Source: Bolinopsis microptera
Lineage: Eukaryota > Ctenophora > Tentaculata > Lobata > Bolinopsidae
Length of the DNA stretch: 64,000 nucleotides
Direction: 5' to 3'
NCBI RefSeq assembly: GCF_026151205.1
Contig: NC_087083.1
Coordinates: 2,742,536-2,806,535 of the forward strand
This document shows, piece by piece, positions 48,201 to 60,200 of this stretch; position 1 is the stretch's first letter, and each line of letters starts with the position of its first letter. Below the pieces are notes generated by a model. The model was not told the DNA's origin, searched no databases, and saw only the letters and a program-made list of their open reading frames with translations. The position numbers and the translations under genes are program-made.

Positions 48201-51200
48201 GTTGAGTATCTACAATCATATTTGTGAATTTTCTATCAAATTGTATTTTTATAATAACTTATTATTCTTACAAAAATTCTATAGTGTTATGCCTTTATTC
48301 AACAAATAATTATCAACTACTGACACAGAGAGAGAATGCCAAGGAAATGACATGGAGAAGTGCGCGGACGGTGAGCAATGTATATATGCTAGCTGGGTAT
48401 GTACTGGAAATACGAATTGTAACGATGGATCAGATGAAACAAACTGCCCAACGTCAGGTTGAGTGTCTACAAACTTACCTTATCGGACCTTATTTGGACG
48501 GACATTACTTGAACGCTGGAGGCCCTAGCGTTCATCTTAATATCCGTTCAAATAAAGTCCGTTCAATTAATGTCCGTCCAAGTTAAAGTCCGTTGAAATT
48601 TTTTCAAAAATTTTTCCATTTCGAACTTTTTACCCAGAATATGACAACTATGAGAACTTTATTGTGCCGTAAGTTAACGACGGAAAGTTTCTCCTTGGTC
48701 CGCCGGAGGCACAGAAAACTTTACTAGTATATGATGTTTTCAAGGGTCACTTGGCGGAAAAAGTCAACGAAATTATGGCACTCAACAACATAGTTCATGA
48801 GCTAGTCCCCGCCAACATGACAAACTTGTTCCAGCCTCTAGATATTACGGTAAATCGTGTTGCCAAGGACATTGTCCGACGTTGTTATAGTTTATATTAC
48901 TGAGGGGAGGTAATGAAACAGTGCTAGGAAAGCTCCACGTGATGTTAAGGTTAACCTAAAGTTGTCTAAGATAAAACCACTTCACGCCGAATGGCTTGTA
49001 AAAGTTAACACTGAAATGCAATACCGGGGTAGTTTGATAAAAAAAGGTTTCCACAAAGCTAGAAATCACTGATGCTTGTTTAAGCATGGACTATTTCATG
49101 CACGAAAACCTATTTAATGAAGATGATATGTGATATTAGACACTCATCATGTACACATATTTTAACATTTTTACTGCTTAATGACTGCTTTTCTTACTTA
49201 CTGTATAAAAAATGGATTAAAAAATCATTTGCTGAAATTAAAAAACGTCAAAAAATTGAAAACAATTCAGATTTTTGATGGTTTTGAATGCCTTCGAGCG
49301 TTCATATTAATGTCCGTTCACAATTCTGTCCGTTCATGTAATGTCCGTTCAAATAAGGTCCGATAAGGTATTTGTAAATTTGCTATCAAATCGTATTACA
49401 ATTTGTATAATAGCTTATAGCTTTATAATTGTCGCGAAAATGTCGATTTTCAACAAATGATGATCAACTACTCCCACAAAGAAAGTTTCCTGAATTTATT
49501 ACTTTTACAACTCAACTACTTTTATAATAATACTTATTTTTCAAAATGCAGGATCACCTTCTTCCCCTTCTTCTCCTTCTTGGACGACCTCTTTCTTGGA
49601 CGACCCCCAAGGTAAATACCATATATATTCATATTAATCATAGATATCGGCAACAGACTTCTGGAGTCTTAGAGATCTGTTACCTTGACACACGCTACAG
49701 GTTGAGTGTCTACAAACTTATTTGTAAATTTTCTATCAAATCATATTTAAATTTTTTCCCGATCCATGACTCAAAGTGCAGAAGGCACAAAAGAGTCAAG
49801 GAAAATGGTTAGCAAACGAGGTTTTTTGTTGTTGTATATATGGTAGTTTTGCAACCGTCGTGCCTGCGAGCGAGCGCACTGTTATCGCCCACGTTCATAC
49901 CTGCGCAAAGTTATTTTACACGATAATTTGAATTAAACAAGTTCTACAAACTTATTTGTAAATTTTCTATCAAATCGTATTTTTATGATAACTTATAATT
50001 GTCGCCAAAATTTTATAGTGTTATGATTTTCAATTAATGGTGATCAACTGCTCCCACAGAGAAAGTGTTCTGAATTTATTACTTTTATAACTTAACTAAT
50101 TTTAAAATAGTACTTATTTTTCAGATCCAAGTTTTACTAGTACTTTACCTTACGGAAATCAACTTACAACTTCTTGGAGTTCGACGACAACTCCTGATAC
50201 TGGTGAGACTTACTCCCAAGGTATATGGACACGTTCATTTGAGTTTGAGGATATTGGTAAATATAAGTGACCTTATTAAAAGGCACAGTGTAGTTGACTT
50301 TGTCACACTATGAAATTACACAAACCCTTGATGGTTAGGATAATCGTCTCATCCTTTAGGCTAACTTAGTCACATAACGATATCTTAATCAGGTGATAAG
50401 ATATCGTTTAAATACGGCCGGCACGGAAATGGTTACATTGTCACACTATAAACATGTGGCAGAGTAAATATGGACCCCTTGCTGCCGTTTTTGACCAAAA
50501 TTTTGAGTGTCCAGTTGATTGGATGGGTACATATGATATATTTCGTTAGATGGTGCACTCAGGTTTACTCTGTCACACATTTAAGAAAATATGTGAACAA
50601 TGTTTAGGGAACCCTGATAAGCAATGCTGAGTAGTGTAGGTTTATTTAATGGCCTGGAAGTGCTAGGAATTGTTATTATATCATATAGTCGTAAGGAATT
50701 AAAACACAGAAGGCACAAACAAGTTTACTTTGTCACATAATCTTGATGATATCTGAACATGTGTGAAATTGAACAAATAATGATATACCAGCTTAAACCC
50801 CTTATATTACGTACTATGGATCAAACAACACTGCTAGTACCATGCACCAGTCACATTAATCATTATCGGGTGGTAATATGTTAACAAATAACAGTGTCAC
50901 AATTAAACTACCGCAACATGGTCAAAAATAGGGTAATTTTGTCACAAAAAATTATTATAACTCTGTCAGCTCCTTGCTGGCAAAATAACTAGTTTATCGA
51001 AATTTTTTGATGATAAAGTCACATAGTATTCTAATAGAGGAATAGTTCTTCAAAATAGGGGCAAGACATGTTTACATTGTCACATCAGTTATTATAAGAG
51101 TTAGGTAATCGTCATCAGATTAACCGATCTTTTTCGTAGTATGGATCGATTAATATAGGCAATAAAGCATCCTAATTCCTATGCCAATTTTAACACCTTA

Positions 51201-54200
51201 TCTTGATATTATTGGGGCAGGAAAAGTTAATTTTGTCACATTTTCAGTGTCTTTGACAAATTAATCTAAAATTGTTAAATTTGAGCTCTGATGTTCTGAA
51301 CAATATTCTACCAATCGTTTCTGAAAGAATGTTGAATTCTAATAGAGTTATAGATCTTCAAAATAGGGGCAAGACATGTTTACTTTGTCACATCAGTTAT
51401 TATTAGAGTTAGGTAATCGTCATCACATTAACATTTTTTTGTAGTAGTTTGGATTGATTTATTTAGGTAATAAAGCAGCCTATGCTAATTTTTACACACT
51501 ATCTTGAAATTGTTGGGGCAGGAAAAGTTAATTTTGTCACATTTTTAGTGACTTTGACAAATTTAACCTGTCACATCAGTTATTATAAGAGTTATTATAA
51601 GAGACTATTTCATTCTATAATCATTGTTTTTAACCTATTTACGATTTCGTATCATTTTTTGTGACAATGTAAACATCAACTGATCTTAACTTGCATCAAC
51701 TACATTGTCATCATGTAAAGTTTTCCCGCCTTTCAAACCAAAATCAGATATAAATAATTCGCTCAAAATTTTAAATTCCATATATTGTGACAGAATTAAC
51801 CTCATTTCCCAATAACCAAGTGCTTGTATTAGCTAACTATTCAAAGCAACATATTTTAGGGCTATGATTGGTACTCCGTACTTGGTAGATCAACCATCAA
51901 ATAATAAGTAAAAAGGGTTTTGAGGACACCTCGCAGTAGAATAGAGGTATGGTATTCTGAGTGTGACAAAGTTACCTAAATATTGCCTCGTAACCCATCG
52001 ATCCGTGCCCTTTAACCAATGTTGTATCATAATTGTTAGATTGACCTAATCTACTATGTTTCAGACCAAGGAATGATAATTAGACAACTGCAGTTAACTA
52101 AGTCACACAAAATTTGACATTTGAAACATTATAGCGCCTAACAACAGCAGATTTTCTTTCTGAGCAGTGCATATGGGAGTGTGGGTTACGTGGCTAATGT
52201 TCAGAACTTCTGAACGTGCTAGGTTAATAGATGTCAAAATTAAGCCAAAAACGCTATTATTTTTGTTTACCAATATCCTCAAACTCAAATGAACGTGTCC
52301 ATATACTATATACCATATTATTATATCTGTTATAACAGATATAACAGATATAACAGAAATAACAGATATAACAGATATAACAGTTGTCTCTTCTGATATA
52401 TATATATATATATATATATCTGTTATATCTGTTATATCTTGCTATTTGCAACTGGTATGAGTACATGCAATATTCCTGATGGGTCATGTTAGTTATTTAC
52501 CTGTGGGAAAGAGCGGTTATGCTGCGGTTCTAAGTTAGTGTCTATGTAGGCTATTAGAATCTTTTCTCTGTTGTATAGACGGTTAAGTTAAACCCATGCA
52601 CCTCCTGTTTGAGCCACCCACGCCACACCGTGTGGAGGTTCGGGTTTTCGGGGGGCGAAAATGGACTTTATAGCGGTAGTTTTGGATCACTGATCCTTAA
52701 CCTCTTTACAAAGGTCTGAAAGGAGGCACAGTTTGCGATGACAAATATGAAGAAAAATGCTGCGGACGCTATTTGTGCATTGCTCGTGTATACAGATAGT
52801 AAAACAGCATGGACCTCAGGATACAAATAAGCTAATAACAGATTAAGACTAACTACATTATCAAAATGAAAAATGTAAAATGTGAGGGCAAAACTTGGCC
52901 AAACTGCACGCGTACGAAAAGGATAGTTCTATACGCTAATCTATCAACTATAATGCGATTTAGTTGCAAGATCTGAAGATCAGTGTAATGATATAGCTCA
53001 ATAATATAGTCTTATAGTGTCAATATAAAGTAGACACACGCTAGGGCTACGGGGGCGGGGTGACAATTATCTCGGATAACCGCCCTCGTACCCGTTATCC
53101 GTCAAAATGTTAGGTTCGAGTGATTGCACCGCGAGCAAATCACAAAAAAGAATAATCTTGACAGACACAGATCACGTACCAACGTATTCCCTTTTTAGTG
53201 TTCACTGCTCTGAGCTGAGACCCTATGTCTAGCCTTAGTGTGACCAGTCGCTGTTTTTATTTTGTTACGGGCCCGATATGGAAGTTCATTGTTTGTTGCC
53301 AAGTTGTGGTAGTGGTACATTTAAAGATTTAACAGTTGCGTGGACAAATCGTCCCAAGAATCAACATGCAAATCAACCTGATATTGATAATGGACGACTG
53401 AGCGTTTCACACCAATTAATGAGAGCTATCCTCCTCCTTACTACTAGCAGGAACCCGTCTAACCCTAAAATGGTGTCAAGACTCAAGAGACTAAAACAAT
53501 TATTACCTATTTAATTCGCGTTTTTGACACCACTTGGGGTACCAAATTTTGGGCTCTAAAACTCCTATTTCTTGGCCAATTTTTTATTTTTTCATGCTGA
53601 TTTGGAGGCCATGAAAGCATTCGACCCAGTCAAAAAAGTTTCAGTTATATATCTTTGACGGTTTTTGCAGAAATTCGCGTTAACGTTGATGCCGTGGTGT
53701 CAGTAAAATGGCACGGATAAATAAATATATCGTCTCGCTTTATATATAGTAAGATAGTACTAATAGTACTTCTGTAATTTCTAAGATAAAACAACGCTTC
53801 GTAGAGTATATTACTCGCAAAAAAAAATGTTATAGTGTTATGCCTTTCAATAAATGATGATCAACTACTCCCACAGATGGATCAGAGTACTGCCCAACAT
53901 TTTATTGGAAGTGCTCGAACGGTTGGCAATGTATTAAGGATAGCTGGAGATGTGATGTTTATACGCATTGTTACGATGGATCAGATGAAACAAACTGCCC
54001 AGAGCCAGGTTGAGTGTCTACAAACTTATTTGTAAAGTTTCTATCAAATCATATTTAAATTTGTATGATAGCGTATAACTTTATAATTGTCGCGAAAATT
54101 TTATAGTGTTATGACTTTCAACAAATGATGATCAACTACTCCCACAAAGAAAGTTTCCTGAATTTATTACTTTTATAACTCAACTGCTTTTAAAACAATA

Positions 54201-57200
54201 TTTATTTTTCAAAATGCAGGACCTGCTTCTCAGCGCGTCCCTCTCGTGCTGCTGTGGAGAAAGACTCCCAAGGTAAATACTATATTCATATTAATCATGA
54301 TAGATATCGGCAACAGACTCCAGGAGTCTTGAAGCTCTGTTAGTGTTACCACCGCACCTGGTGCAACTCCATCGGTTAAGGACGGAGAGACAGGGATTTC
54401 CAGGAGCGGTCGTGGCCTACTAATATTTGCTTATTTGCAAATCTGGTAATCTTTTTTTGCTCTTATGAGTGGGTCAATCATTTAATTTGAATTGTAGTTG
54501 ACGAAGTGAGAGTCTCCACTCAGTGTGTTAAAACATAATTCTTTGTCGACGTTTCGGCTACATGCCTTTGTCATAGACAGGACGTATTGATAACTTACAT
54601 AGCTGCAAAGTTACAATGTTAAAATAATCTATTAATATTACGAAATATTACAACAACAAATAACATCTTGAAACCCATACAATTAACAAGTGACAACGCG
54701 AATCAACCACGTACTCATCACATAAAACCACATACCCCAAATACAATCGGAAACAAGAATTTCGCCGCGGTTAAACCAAGCACGATCAATTTTCCCGGCC
54801 CTACGATGTACTTGTACCATTAATTCTTTTGAGTGTGACTGGAAAAAAAGTGCAACATATTTACATACTATGTTTTTATAAATGAGTGGGATTCGTGCAT
54901 GGTAAACATTTACGATTTATTTGACCAATGTACTAGCGCCGCGCATCAACAATAAATGAATCCAGAAAATTGCGGAAAATAACTTTGCGAAGGAGGAACT
55001 TCACTGTAATTAATTAACACATGGCTAGCGTCGCGCACAGCATAACAGACGCTTCCTATACACATAATTATAGGGGAGTGGTCTATATTGCGAAGGAGCA
55101 GACTTTTGTCGTCAACGTAGGACCGTCGGGCCACCTCATATATCCAAACCCAATTACTTATTCCCTACGATCTTTTTGCCTTCGGCAAGAGCAGGGAAAA
55201 AAATCGCGAAACAAACGATCACAAATTTTTTATTTTTTTATTTTTATTTTTCAAAAGAAACATATTATATAACGGCTAAAAGAATCCACACCGCATCAAG
55301 CCGTGAACAACCTCATAGTACTACAAACATTTTACCAAGATAGCTCCTTCATAAAACTGAGTAATCAAAAATTATTTAGGTTAATAAGTTCAATATTACA
55401 TTAACTTCCAAGTATATTTTGTCAAATCACCTTCATTTACGGACTCAGAAAATTGAGTGTTTATTTCTGGGTTTTCACGTTTTATTAGAACCGACTGCCA
55501 CAATTGACGGTCCACATAATCTTTGCATCTTTTGCGAACTATAAACCGAAACGGTATGTTTGGCATTGAAATGTCTGCATGCTCCTCTAGGTAGTGCTTT
55601 CCCATGGCCGTAGATTTGTTGCCATCCCTTACTGATTTGTAATGTTCCCAGGCTCTATACTTCTTTTAAACCTACGAGTTTCCCCAATGTAGGACTTATT
55701 ACATATCTGGCATATTAATTGGTAGCAAATATTTTTGATCATGCAGGATTTATCGCACTGGTAGCATTTGCTGTCACTTTGTTTATTATATTTTGTTTGC
55801 TGTAGGCTAGATCTTGTTAATGCTTCCATGAGACGTTGTCCTGATGTGAATGTTACCCTTACCTGGTGGAATCCAAGAGGTTTTGATTCCTTAGAGTATA
55901 GTAGACTTTTCGACACGTCTGTTCATTTATATAAGGTAATGATAAGTAATTGCTATTTTTGAGTTCTTTTTAGGCGCATCTTGCTTATCCAGTGAATTCT
56001 GTGTTTCTTGAATAAGTTTCTTGACAATATTAGGAGGGAAACTATTCTTCTTTAGCATATCTGCTATTCTGTTGATACTGAGATCTTGTAGTTCAGGTGT
56101 GGAGCTGTTATTGATAGCCCTTCTGATATCATTTTTGGCTGAGTTCAGCATCGTTCTACGAGGGTGAGCACGCAGAGGCATAATTTAGGAATATGTCCTG
56201 GCTGGTTGGTTTAACAAATAAGAAAAAATCTAACCTCTGTGATCGTTGTTTCGCGATTTTTTCCGATTGTATTTGGGGTATGTGGTTTTATGTGATGAGT
56301 ACGTGGTTGATTCGCGTTGTCACTTGTTAATTGTATGGGTTTCAAGATGTTATTTGTTGTTGTAATATTTCGTAATATTAATAGATTATTTTAACATTGT
56401 AACTTTGCAGCTATGTAAGTTATCAATACGTCCTGTCTATGACAAAGGCATGTAGCCGAAACGTCGACAAAGAATTATGTTTTAACACACTGAGTGGAGA
56501 CTCTCACTTCGTCAACTACAATTCAAATTATTTGCAAATCGTTTGACTATGAGTATGCAATATTAATGATGGGTCATGTTAGTTATTTACCTGTGGGAAA
56601 GAGCGGTTATGCTGCGGTTCTAAGTTAGTGTCTGTGAAGGCTATTATATTCTTTTCTTTGTTGTATAGACGGTTTTAAGTTAAACCCATGCACCTCCCGT
56701 ATGAGCCACCCACACCACACCGCGTGGAGGTTCGGCGAGGTTTTCGGGGGGCCAAATAGTGGTAGTTCTGGATTACTCCTTTACAAAGGAGGCACAGTTT
56801 GCGATGTCAACTTTGACCAAAATATTTTTGCATTGCTCGGGGTATAACACAAATAGTAAAAGTTTTACTATTTGTGTTTTTTACTATTTGTGTAAAACAG
56901 CATGGACCTTAAGATACAAATGTAAGATCCAGTTTAACTATACTTGTAATTTTAAATGAAAAATGTAAAATATGAGGCCAATACTTGGTTGAGCTGCACG
57001 TACGAAAAGAATAGTTTTAATTGTATACTATTACTCTAATCTAACTGCGTATAATACGATTACACTATTAATTGCAGGAGGTGCAGCTGAGTTTGATTAT
57101 TGCGGTTATTTCACGAGGCGCAGCCATGTACAATAACAGCTGGTGTAATTGTATTTTATACATTCACGAATTTTGGTCCGTTTTTCCTCCTCCAGGTTAA

Positions 57201-60200
57201 ATGAAACCTGTGACTGGACAGGGAGTGCGATTACAAAACTAATCGCACTATTTTGAGAGCAACCAAAAACATAGTCGGTGCGATTACAAAATAAATCGCA
57301 TCGATTTTCTAAAAGGTACTATAATATCGTGTTCCGCAATAAAGAGCCACACGCTATATACCTTATCGGACCTTATTTGGACGGACATTACTTGAACGCT
57401 GGAGGCCCTAGCGTTCATCTTAATGTCCGTTCAAATAAAGTCCGTTCAATTAATGTCCGTCCAAGTTAAAGTCCGTTGAAATTTTTTCAAAAATTGTTCC
57501 ATTTCGAACTTTTTGTCCAGAATATGACAACTATGAGAACATTATTGTGCCGTAAGTTAACGACGGAAAGGTTCTCCTTGGTCTGCCGGAGGCACAGAAA
57601 ACTCTACTAGTATATGATGTTTTCAAGGGTCACTTGGCGGAAAAAGTCAACGAAATTATGGCACTCAACAACATAGTTCATGAGCTAGTCCTCGCCAACA
57701 TGACAAACTTGTTCCAGCCTCTAGATATTACGGTAAATCGTGTTGCCGAGGACATTGTCCGACGTTGTTATAGTTCATAATCATATTACTGAGGGGAGGT
57801 AATGAAACAGTGCGAGGAAAGCTCCACGTGATGTTAAGTCACTTAAGGTTAACCTAAAGTTGTCTAAGACAAAACCACTTCACGCCGAATGGCTTGTAAA
57901 AGTTAGCACTGAAATGCAGGACCGGGGTAATTTGATAAAAAAGGTTTCCATAAAGCTAGAAATCACTGATGCTTGTTTAAGCATGGACTATTTCATGCAC
58001 GAAAACCCATTTGATGAAGATGATATGTGATATTAGACACTGATCATGTACACATATTTTAATATTTTTACTGCTTAATGACTGCTTTTCTTACTTACTG
58101 TATAAAAATGGATTTAAAAATCATTTGCTGAAATTAAAAAACGTCAAAAAATTGAAAAAAATTCGGATTTTTGATGGTTTTGAATGCCTTCGAGCGTTCA
58201 TATTAATGTCCGTTCATAATTATGTCCGTTCATGTAATGTCCGTCCAAATAAGGTCCGATAAGGTAACTATATAAGTATATATATCTAAGTATCTAAATA
58301 ACGTGGGCGGGGTGACAATTATTCCACTTTCAGTTTCAGATAACTGTCATCCCGGCCGCCCTGATAACCGTTATCCGTCGAAATGTTAGGTTCGTGTGAC
58401 GAAACATCTTGACAGCTGCGCAGATCACGTACCAACGTATTCACTGCTCTGCTTTGAGACCTTATGAGGTTAAGACGTGTGACCAGCCGCAGTTTTTCTT
58501 TTGTTACGAGCCCGATATGGAAGTTGATTGTTTGTTGCCAAGTTGTGGTAGTGGTACATTTAAAGATTTAATAGTTGCGTGGACATATCTTCCCAAAAAG
58601 CAACATGCAAATCAATCTGATATTGATAATGGACGACTGAGCGTTTCACAGCAATTGATGAGAGATAACACATACTATAGTACTAAATACTAATAGTACT
58701 TCTGTAATTTCTAAGATAAAACAACGCCGCGTAGAATATATTACTCGCAAACAAATGAAACGGTTATTAGATAAACTGGTTTGTATTAATAATTGATATA
58801 TCACAGTATCTTTCAGAAAATCAGAGCGATTAGTTTTGTAATCGCAAACCCTGGAAAATAACCAAAAAAAAATCGGTGCGATTATGGGAAATATAACTCG
58901 TCAAATAAGTCAAAAGTCGAGTTGTAAATGTGCTCTTTATACGTTAATAGCACAATTTTTACCTTGTAATTGTGCAATGATTATATTGCCATTGTGCACG
59001 TACTACAGAAAACATTTTTAATCTTAACCAAATTTACTATTTAGGCCAAAAAAGGTACTTTTACTTTTAGCCACATGTTTTTTTTTCAGAATTTTTGCCT
59101 TGGTATCGTATATACCTTACGAGACATATTTATATGGTACGAAATTTGGGGATTTTTGGAAAAAATCCCCATATTTTCGTACTACCAAAATTGTGGCCGC
59201 CATTTCAAAATCCCACACATTAATTTTTATGTAATTGGCTTAAATAGAGCTAATTTGAGGTGAATTTGTCAAATAAGTTGTTTTACGTGTTTTGTGAGAC
59301 AAGGATACGCATATCTCAGGTAAATAGAAAGTTACTTAGTATAAAAATTACTGAATAGAAAATACTGGTTTTTCAGTGTTACGTGAACAGGCTTGTCCGC
59401 CGTGGCTAAATGGATCGGCGGCGGCGTTTCACTAAAATTACACCGGCGGCGGCGGCGTACGCCAGCGTGAGCCGTGAAATCAAGGCCAACTAAATTGAGG
59501 TCTATGAAATATGAATATGATCATGTACTTAATTTGGGTAATTTAGACTTAACTTCAACAAATGATGTTGGTATATTGTAATGGTATTATCTGCTAACAA
59601 ATAAAAGTTGAGACAAATTGATACAATTATTTTATTTAAGGTAAATACATAAACAATAAATTATTGCTGAAATCAATGGATCTCTCAATCTTTTTTGTTG
59701 GAAACAAAATCATAGTTTTTAGAACAAAACAGTGTATATTTGAAATTCTTAACATTCATCCTAGATCGTTGACTAAAAAGAATTAAACCTGTAGCCGACC
59801 AGGTTCTTTCAATTTCCGCACTACTGGCAGGTATACAATGCACTATTCTTACTATGTTTGAGAGTATTGGGACAGTTTTTTGCCTATCGGCCCAAAATCT
59901 TAAAAGTTCGAATTGTAAAATTTCTTCTTCAGTCAAACTTATGAGTAGGTATCTGCTCAGTTCTTCTGATAAGCAATATTGTTAAGTTAAATAAAGGTGT
60001 TTATCATGTGTGTGTTGCCCCTAGCCGCTAATCGCTACCAGTAACACTGTTATCTTCAAATGAAGACAGAATTATTTTGAAGTCAGAAAATGCACGCCGT
60101 ACGCCGATGTACGCCGGGGTGTATCGGCGGCGTTCGGCGTGGCAAAATCACCCGGCGGCGGCGGCGTTCGGCGGCGGCGGACAAGCCATTTCAAAATCCC

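Larger units (their letters stand above)
54444..56527 (-). mobile_element. Penelope-like element with 13-bp TSD
   Basis: TTATTTGCAAATC flanks both ends (54431-54443, 56528-56540). About 270 bp at each end are inverted copies. The inside codes on the minus strand for GIY-YIG remains. Variable-length target duplications and complex terminal repeats are known for Penelope-like elements; the RT is deleted. Confidence 0.75.

Noticed and set aside
52257-52487. ORF rich in YICYICY
   Set aside because: Translation of the ATAACAGAT/TA microsatellite.
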